From RPQJ01 sp963748985 (lineage in GTDB: Bacteria > Pseudomonadota > Gammaproteobacteria > Steroidobacterales > Steroidobacteraceae): a DNA stretch of 64,000 bases. Shown piece by piece: positions 62,093 through 64,000 of the stretch (its first letter is position 1; the number at the start of each line of letters is the position of its first letter). The stretch spans positions 1 through 64,000 of the forward strand of contig CAVVKQ010000003.1 in the NCBI GenBank assembly GCA_963748985.1, written 5' to 3'. The notes under the pieces are model-generated. The model saw only the letters and a program-made list of their open reading frames with translations, was not told the DNA's origin and searched no databases. Both the position numbers and the translations under genes were made by a program.

Positions 62093-63475
62093 CTAGTGTC
62101 CCCCCGCCTGCGCCGTGCCACCCGGTACCAGGGCAGCGGTCACGCGCTCGAGTCGATTCACGCGCGAACCCTTCACGTAGATCGTGAGACCGTCGTGCAG
62201 TTCGGGCAGCAGCGCTGCCAGCAGGGCATCCGTGCTCGCATGCCAGGAAGCGCCGGGACCGAACGATTCCACGGCTGGCTGCGAACCCGCGCCGACGGCG
62301 AGCAGCCGGGTGACGCCGCACTCGCGCGCGAGTGCGCCCATCTCCGCGTGCAGGTACGCACCTTCCTCGCCCAGCTCGGCCATCTCACCGAGGACGAGCC
62401 AGCGCTCGCCCGGCACGCCCGCCAGCGCTCGCAGGCCCACGCGCAGCGACCCGGGATTGGCGTTGTAAGCGTCGTCGATCAGGCGTGTGCCGTGCAGCGC
62501 CTGCTTGACCTCGAGCCGACCCGCAACCGGCCGCATCGACTGCAGACCGCGCTGCACGGCGTCGAGACCTGCACCGGCCGCCATCGCAGCCGCCGCAGCG
62601 GCCAGCGCGTTCATGACATTGTGTTCGCCGGCGAGACCCAGCTCGATGGATCGTATGCCGGAGGTCGTGACCAGCTCGAATGTCGTCTCGAATCCCGTCG
62701 ACCCGAGGTGGCTGCGCACGTCGCGAGCCGAGACATCGGCGCGTTCACGCAGGCCGAACGTGACGACGCGACCGGCGCGGCACGCGCGATCCCGCCAGAA
62801 CGCGGCGAAGCGATCATCGGCGTTGATCACCGCCGTGCTGCCTGGCCCAAGCGCTTCGAACATCTCGCCCTTGCCCCTGGCGACGCCGTCGATACCGCCG
62901 AATCCCTCGAGGTGCGCCTGGCCTGCATTGATCACCAGGCCGACCGTCGGCTCGGCGATCGCGGCCAGGTGCGCGATTTCGCGCAGGTGATTTGCACCCA
63001 TCTCGACTACGGCGCAACGATGCGTGGTTTCGAGCCGGCAGAGCGTGAGCGGCACGCCGATGTGGTTGTTGAGATTGCCCTGCGTCACGAGACACGGACC
63101 GAGTTCGGCCAGGATCGCGCCGGTCATCTCCTTGACCGTCGTCTTGCCGTTGCTGCCGGTGATGCCGACCACGACGCCGGCGAACGAGCGGCGCCAGGCA
63201 TTCGCGAACGTGGCCAGGCCGGCGAGCGTGTCGGCGACGACGACCTGCGGCAACGGGCAATCGAACGGTCGGCTGACGATCGCGCCTGCCGCGCCCAGCT
63301 TTGCCGCATCGGCCACGAAATCGTGGCCATCGAAGCGGTCGCCCCTGAGCGCGACGAACAGCGCGCCCGGCTCCAGTGCACGCGAGTCGCTGATGACGCG
63401 AGCAAACGTCGCATTGGCGCCATGCAGCATGCCGCCGCTCACCCTGGCGAAGGTCGCGAGGTCGCGGCTGATCAT
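62093..63475 (-). CDS. murF: UDP-MurNAc-tripeptide:D-Ala-D-Ala ligase
   Basis: 460-aa Mur ligase that adds D-Ala-D-Ala. ATP motif VVGITGSNGKTTVKEM; NLNNHIGVPLTLCRL and VVEMGANHLREIAHLA are typical of MurF. RLIDDAYNANPGSLRVGL lies in the C-terminal half. Overlaps murE by 4 bp. Confidence 0.97.
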   Translation of the reverse strand: MISRDLATFARVSGGMLHGANATFARVISDSRALEPGALFVALRGDRFDGHDFVADAAKLGAAGAIVSRPFDCPLPQVVVADTLAGLATFANAWRRSFAGVVVGITGSNGKTTVKEMTGAILAELGPCLVTQGNLNNHIGVPLTLCRLETTHRCAVVEMGANHLREIAHLAAIAEPTVGLVINAGQAHLEGFGGIDGVARGKGEMFEALGPGSTAVINADDRFAAFWRDRACRAGRVVTFGLRERADVSARDVRSHLGSTGFETTFELVTTSGIRSIELGLAGEHNVMNALAAAAAAMAAGAGLDAVQRGLQSMRPVAGRLEVKQALHGTRLIDDAYNANPGSLRVGLRALAGVPGERWLVLGEMAELGEEGAYLHAEMGALARECGVTRLLAVGAGSQPAVESFGPGASWHASTDALLAALLPELHDGLTIYVKGSRVNRLERVTAALVPGGTAQAGGH

Positions 63476-64000
63476 GCAGCGCCCCCGGACAGGCAGGCCT
63501 GCACCGTTTCGCGGTCGCTGAACGCACGCGTCTCGCCACCGACGATCTGGTAGTCCTCGTGGCCCTTGCCCGCGACGACCACGACGTCACCGGCCTCAGC
63601 CTCGGCGATGGCCTGGCGGATGGCCTCGGCACGGTCGGGAACCACGTGCGCGGCTGCGGCGTCACGCATGCCGGCGAGAATCTGCGCGATGATCGCCGCC
63701 GATTCCTCGGTGCGCGGATTGTCGTCGGTGACGATCGCAACGTCAGCGCCGGCCTCGACGATGCCCCCCATCAGCGGACGCTTGCCGGGATCGCGGTCGC
63801 CGCCACAGCCGAACACGCAGATCAACCGGCCGCGCGCGTGGGCGCGGCACGCATCGAGCACTTTCGCGAGCGCGTCGGGCGAATGTGCGTAATCGACCAG
63901 GACCAGCGGTTGCGTGCCGCCGCCAAAGGACTCCATGCGTCCAGGCGGCGCGACGCACAATGCCAACGCGGCCAGCGCCTTCTGCAACGGCACGTTCCAG
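63472..64000 (-). CDS. murE: UDP-MurNAc-L-Ala-D-Glu:meso-DAP ligase (C-terminal part)
   Basis: Only the last 175 or so codons lie in the window; the 5' part continues past 64000. VLVDYAHSPDALAKVL and FGCGGDRDPGKRPLMG are present. DDNPRTE contains the DNPR motif that marks meso-diaminopimelate specificity over lysine, as expected for a Gram-negative. VAGKGHEDYQ is near the end. Confidence 0.95.
   Translation of the reverse strand, partial: WNVPLQKALAALALCVAPPGRMESFGGGTQPLVLVDYAHSPDALAKVLDACRAHARGRLICVFGCGGDRDPGKRPLMGGIVEAGADVAIVTDDNPRTEESAAIIAQILAGMRDAAAAHVVPDRAEAIRQAIAEAEAGDVVVVAGKGHEDYQIVGGETRAFSDRETVQACLSGGAA

Overview
The window is high-GC, densely coded DNA from a gammaproteobacterium. 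The evidence is the gene order: sucCD, pilSR-pilABCD, coaE-zapD-yacG, mutT/secA, lpxC and the dcw (division and cell wall) cluster from murE to ftsZ. zapD and yacG next to coaE are typical of Gammaproteobacteria. The TonB receptor, TetR, CoA-transferase and acyl-CoA genes would fit an aerobic, lipid- or peptide-using lineage of the Steroidobacter/Nevskia/Xanthomonas type, but I cannot fix the family from this window.

Region 1 (1-23.3 kb) is accessory. It holds an AttH/FtsX-type ABC export operon behind an alpha-oxoamine synthase; a serine hydrolase, MaoC, MFS and acyl-CoA ligase operon; a YkvI-like transporter; an enoyl-CoA hydratase plus second serine hydrolase; a divergent P1/DmpA peptidase and D-aminoacylase-like pair, the latter followed by PhyH and tetR; a TonB-dependent receptor; and an S41 peptidase plus FAD oxidoreductase. 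Five copies of one palindrome (TTGACC-N3-GGTCAA type) sit in front of essentially every transcription unit. In at least four cases the operator half also forms a good -35 element. I read this as one local TetR regulon for uptake and breakdown of an acylated D- or beta-amino compound. The substrate is inference.

Region 2 (23.4-41.5 kb) is housekeeping: sucCD, with an unusual lysine/alanine-rich tail on SucD; the type IV pilus regulators and assembly genes with a textbook sigma-54 promoter before pilA; coaE, zapD, yacG, tpm, mutT, secA, an M23 peptidase and a DUF721 gene. pilA and pilC each carry one apparent frameshift.

Region 3 (41.6-64 kb) is the dcw cluster on the minus strand, murE (cut by the window end) through ftsZ, then lpxC. 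About 8-9 kb of CoA-dependent catabolic genes (aminoglycoside-phosphotransferase-like protein, enoyl-CoA hydratase, FadJ-like protein, thiolase, two CoA-transferases, a TIGR03084-like protein) lies between ftsZ and lpxC, which are usually close neighbours. The thiolase and one CoA-transferase are frameshifted.

Intergenic DNA holds two unusual repeat families. The first is inverted arrays of heptamers (GTGATTA or GGGGTTA) around a GTCGGA core, at four loci between 40 and 53 kb. The G-rich versions fit perfect G-quadruplex patterns, and one lies between ftsA and ftsZ. The second is two large hairpins between tpm and mutT with different stems but the same loop sequence. No tRNA, rRNA, CRISPR array, insertion sequence or phage gene was seen.
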